A stretch of DNA of 14,988 nt from Candidatus Neomicrothrix sp. UBA2131 (GTDB taxonomy: Bacteria > Actinomycetota > Acidimicrobiia > Acidimicrobiales > MedAcidi-G1). How positions within the stretch are numbered: the first letter of the stretch is position 1; each line of letters starts with the position of its first letter. The notes beneath the pieces are model-generated. The model worked only from the letters and a program-made list of their open reading frames with translations. It searched no databases and was not told the origin of the DNA. The position numbers and the translations under genes were made by a program. The DNA lies in contig DCXR01000042.1 in assembly GCA_002329075.1 (NCBI GenBank), positions 1 to 14,988 on the forward strand, given 5' to 3'. This document shows positions 13,038 through 14,988 of the stretch, one piece after another.

Positions 13038-14988
13038 CTAGACGATGACGATGAGTATCCCGGCGAGGACCGTGGCAGCGGCGAAAAGGATCGCCGCATA
13101 GTCCTGGACCTTGCCGGTCTGGATTTTTCGGAGTTCTCCGCCCGCACCCGATGAGGCGCGACCCGAGGTATTGACGATGCCGTCGACGACCAACTGGTCG
13201 AAGCGGTGGTACACGAGGTTGCCCGCCTTGACGGCGTTCTCCCCGGCAGCATTGACGACGCCGTCGATGACGTCCTGGTCGACCTTGTAGGCGGCAGCGG
13301 CGACAGGCCCCTTGGTGCCGCCGGCGATGATGTCGGTGTAGAGGTGGTCCAGGTAGTACTTCTGGACGAGGAAGGTGTGGCCCATCTTCGCCAGCGGGTA
13401 TCTGCTGGTCAGGCCGTCCGGGAGTTCGGTGAGGCTCTCGCCGGCGGCCTTCGAGGCTGCCTCGACCTTGACGAAGTAGTACCAGCCGGCCACGGCGATC
13501 CCGGACAGGACCACCAGCGTCGACGCGATCGCCAGCGACCAACTGGGCGTGCCGTGCGAGATCGACGGGAAGTAGGCGGCGACCGGTTCGACGAAGTGGC
13601 CGAACCGCTCCTGGAGCGACCCGGGTACCAGCGGGAAGCCCTTCGGGAGGTTCAGGAGGCCGGCCACGATGGCGAGCCCGGCGAGGATCCAGAGCGGAAC
13701 GACGATGCGTGGGCCCGACTCGTGGGGGGTGCCGTGGCCGCGGAACTCGCCGAAGAAGGTGAGGTAGATGCAGCGGGTCATATAGGCGGCGGTCAACGCT
13801 GCGGTGGTGACTCCCATGACCAGCATGAACGTGTAGGCGCCGTTGCCGCCGGTGCCGCCGAACAGGCCCCAGCCACCGGTGCCTACGAGGATCTCGTCCT
13901 TGGACCAGAAGCCGGCCAACGGCGGCAGCCCGGCGAGGGCGATCGATCCGATGACGAACGTCCGGTAGGTGTGCGGCATGTGCTTTCGGAGGCCGCCCAT
14001 GTCGGACTTCATGTCGAACGAGTGCACGGCGTGTGCGGCCGACCCCGACCCGAGGAACAGGCAGGCCTTGAAGAAGGCGTGCGTGAACAGGTGGAACAGG
14101 GCCGCCGTCCAGGCACCGACGCCGAGGGCCATGACCATGTATCCCAGCTGTGAGATGGTCGAGTAGGCGAGCACCTTCTTGATGTCGCGCTGTACGAACG
14201 CAAGGCAGGCGCCGACCAGGGTCGTGAGCCCGCCGATGAGGGCCATGAGGTTGATCGAGCTGCCGCCGATCGAGAAGCCCTCGAAGAACACGCCGTACAT
14301 GCGGGCGATCATGAACACGCCGGCGACGACCATGGTGGCGGCATGGATGAGCGCCGAGACCGGTGTGGGTCCGGCCATGGCGTCCGGCAGCCAGGTGTGC
14401 AGGAGGAACTGGCCTGACTTCGACATGACGGCGGCCATCAGGCAGCAGGACGCCACCAGCAGCGCCGTGTGCGAGAGCCGGCCGGCGCCCGCCAGGGCAT
14501 TCGTCTCGGCGATCGAGAACGAACCGAACTGACCGGGTAGTGCCGAGCCGACGGTGAAGAACAGGATCGCGACACCGACGATGAGGCCCATGTCGCCGAC
14601 CCGGTTGGTGAGGAACGCCTTGAGCGCTGCGTCGCTGTTCGGCTTCTCCTCCCACCAGTGGCCGATCAACACGAAGGAGCAGACGCCGACCAACTCCCAC
14701 GAAACCAGGAGTTGCAGCGTGTTCTCGGAGACGACGAGCAGCAGCATCGAGGCGCTGAAGAGCGACAGGAAGGCGAAGAAGTGCGTGTAGCGCGGGTCGC
14801 CGGCGACGTATTCGGTGGAATACACGTGCACCAGCAACGAGACGAGGGTGACGACCACCAGCATCATCACGGCGGGCCCGTCGACGAGGGTGCCGGCGGT
14901 GAACGTGACGTCGTTGAGTTCGAACCAGGTGACGGTGTTGTGAACGGCCAGGGAGGGATGGCCGGCGGCGTGGCCCTCGTCGGCGTGG
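13038..14988 (-). CDS. nuoL: NADH-quinone oxidoreductase subunit L, 5' end cut by window edge
   Basis: NuoL is the distal antiporter-like subunit of complex I, with a long lateral helix that runs along the membrane arm. About 649 residues are visible; the frame is open through the right edge, so the N-terminus is missing. Visible are YSTEYVAGDPRYTHFF, the TM5 glutamate in SWELVG (visible residue 98), the TM7 lysine in MSKSGQFLLHTWLPDAMAGPTPVSALIHAATMV, a conserved VLAYSTISQLGYM segment, and the C-terminal part LDHLYTDIIAGG followed by the lateral helix and a last hydrophobic span (AAILFAAATVLAGILIVIV). The stop at 13038 leads into nuoM 12 bases later. nuoK and nuoJ would be expected to the right. 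Confidence 0.96.
   Translation of the reverse strand, partial: HADEGHAAGHPSLAVHNTVTWFELNDVTFTAGTLVDGPAVMMLVVVTLVSLLVHVYSTEYVAGDPRYTHFFAFLSLFSASMLLLVVSENTLQLLVSWELVGVCSFVLIGHWWEEKPNSDAALKAFLTNRVGDMGLIVGVAILFFTVGSALPGQFGSFSIAETNALAGAGRLSHTALLVASCCLMAAVMSKSGQFLLHTWLPDAMAGPTPVSALIHAATMVVAGVFMIARMYGVFFEGFSIGGSSINLMALIGGLTTLVGACLAFVQRDIKKVLAYSTISQLGYMVMALGVGAWTAALFHLFTHAFFKACLFLGSGSAAHAVHSFDMKSDMGGLRKHMPHTYRTFVIGSIALAGLPPLAGFWSKDEILVGTGGWGLFGGTGGNGAYTFMLVMGVTTAALTAAYMTRCIYLTFFGEFRGHGTPHESGPRIVVPLWILAGLAIVAGLLNLPKGFPLVPGSLQERFGHFVEPVAAYFPSISHGTPSWSLAIASTLVVLSGIAVAGWYYFVKVEAASKAAGESLTELPDGLTSRYPLAKMGHTFLVQKYYLDHLYTDIIAGGTKGPVAAAAYKVDQDVIDGVVNAAGENAVKAGNLVYHRFDQLVVDGIVNTSGRASSGAGGELRKIQTGKVQDYAAILFAAATVLAGILIVIV

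Noticed and set aside
12187..14700. An 837-codon minus-strand frame overlapping nuoL and nuoM
   Set aside because: The product is rich in R, H, P and G with no recognisable domain; it is an out-of-frame shadow of the two real genes on the same strand.

Overview
The window is about 15 kb of high-GC core chromosome from an actinobacterium. The order tRNA-Thr, tRNA-Met, rpmG, tRNA-Trp, secE, nusG, rplK, rplA, rplJ, the long acidic N-terminal extension of NusG, and -10 boxes of the TANNNT type all point to that phylum. Acidimicrobiia is a guess from overall character; no 16S rRNA is present to test it. I see no mobile element, CRISPR array, phage gene or defence system. This is mostly an ordinary housekeeping region, and the points of interest are regulatory RNAs, start signals and one assembly-factor gene.

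Left part, read on the minus strand from about 3970 down to 1: tRNA-Thr(GGT), tRNA-Met(CAT), rpmG, tRNA-Trp(CCA), secE, nusG, rplK, rplA, then rplJ, which runs off the left edge. This is a translation and transcription-elongation cluster. secE and nusG overlap by one base. nusG-rplK, rplK-rplA and rplA-rplJ are separated by spacers of 136, 117 and 263 bases. The first and last contain structured RNA leaders that look like the feedback targets of L1 and L10.

Middle part: a GNAT acetyltransferase (+) lies between the tRNA-Thr/Met pair and tRNA-Tyr(GTA, minus). A yajQ gene (+) diverges from tRNA-Tyr and converges on htpX (minus). Both plus-strand genes look leaderless: a TANNNT box sits exactly 7 bases before the ATG in each. 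Hairpins lie in both convergent gaps.

Right part, all minus strand and read from the right edge leftward: nuoL (5' end cut by the window), nuoM and nuoN are the three antiporter-like membrane subunits of respiratory complex I. They are followed one base later by a MidA/NDUFAF7-family methyltransferase, the family that in mitochondria methylates a complex I subunit. Then come acs (acetyl-CoA synthetase) with its own promoter, a small HAD phosphatase resembling the 3'-phosphatase domain of polynucleotide kinase, and htpX with its own promoter. The midA frame has no ATG, GTG or TTG before its conserved N-terminal block, so its start codon appears to be non-canonical.

No gene-free stretch is longer than about 265 bases.
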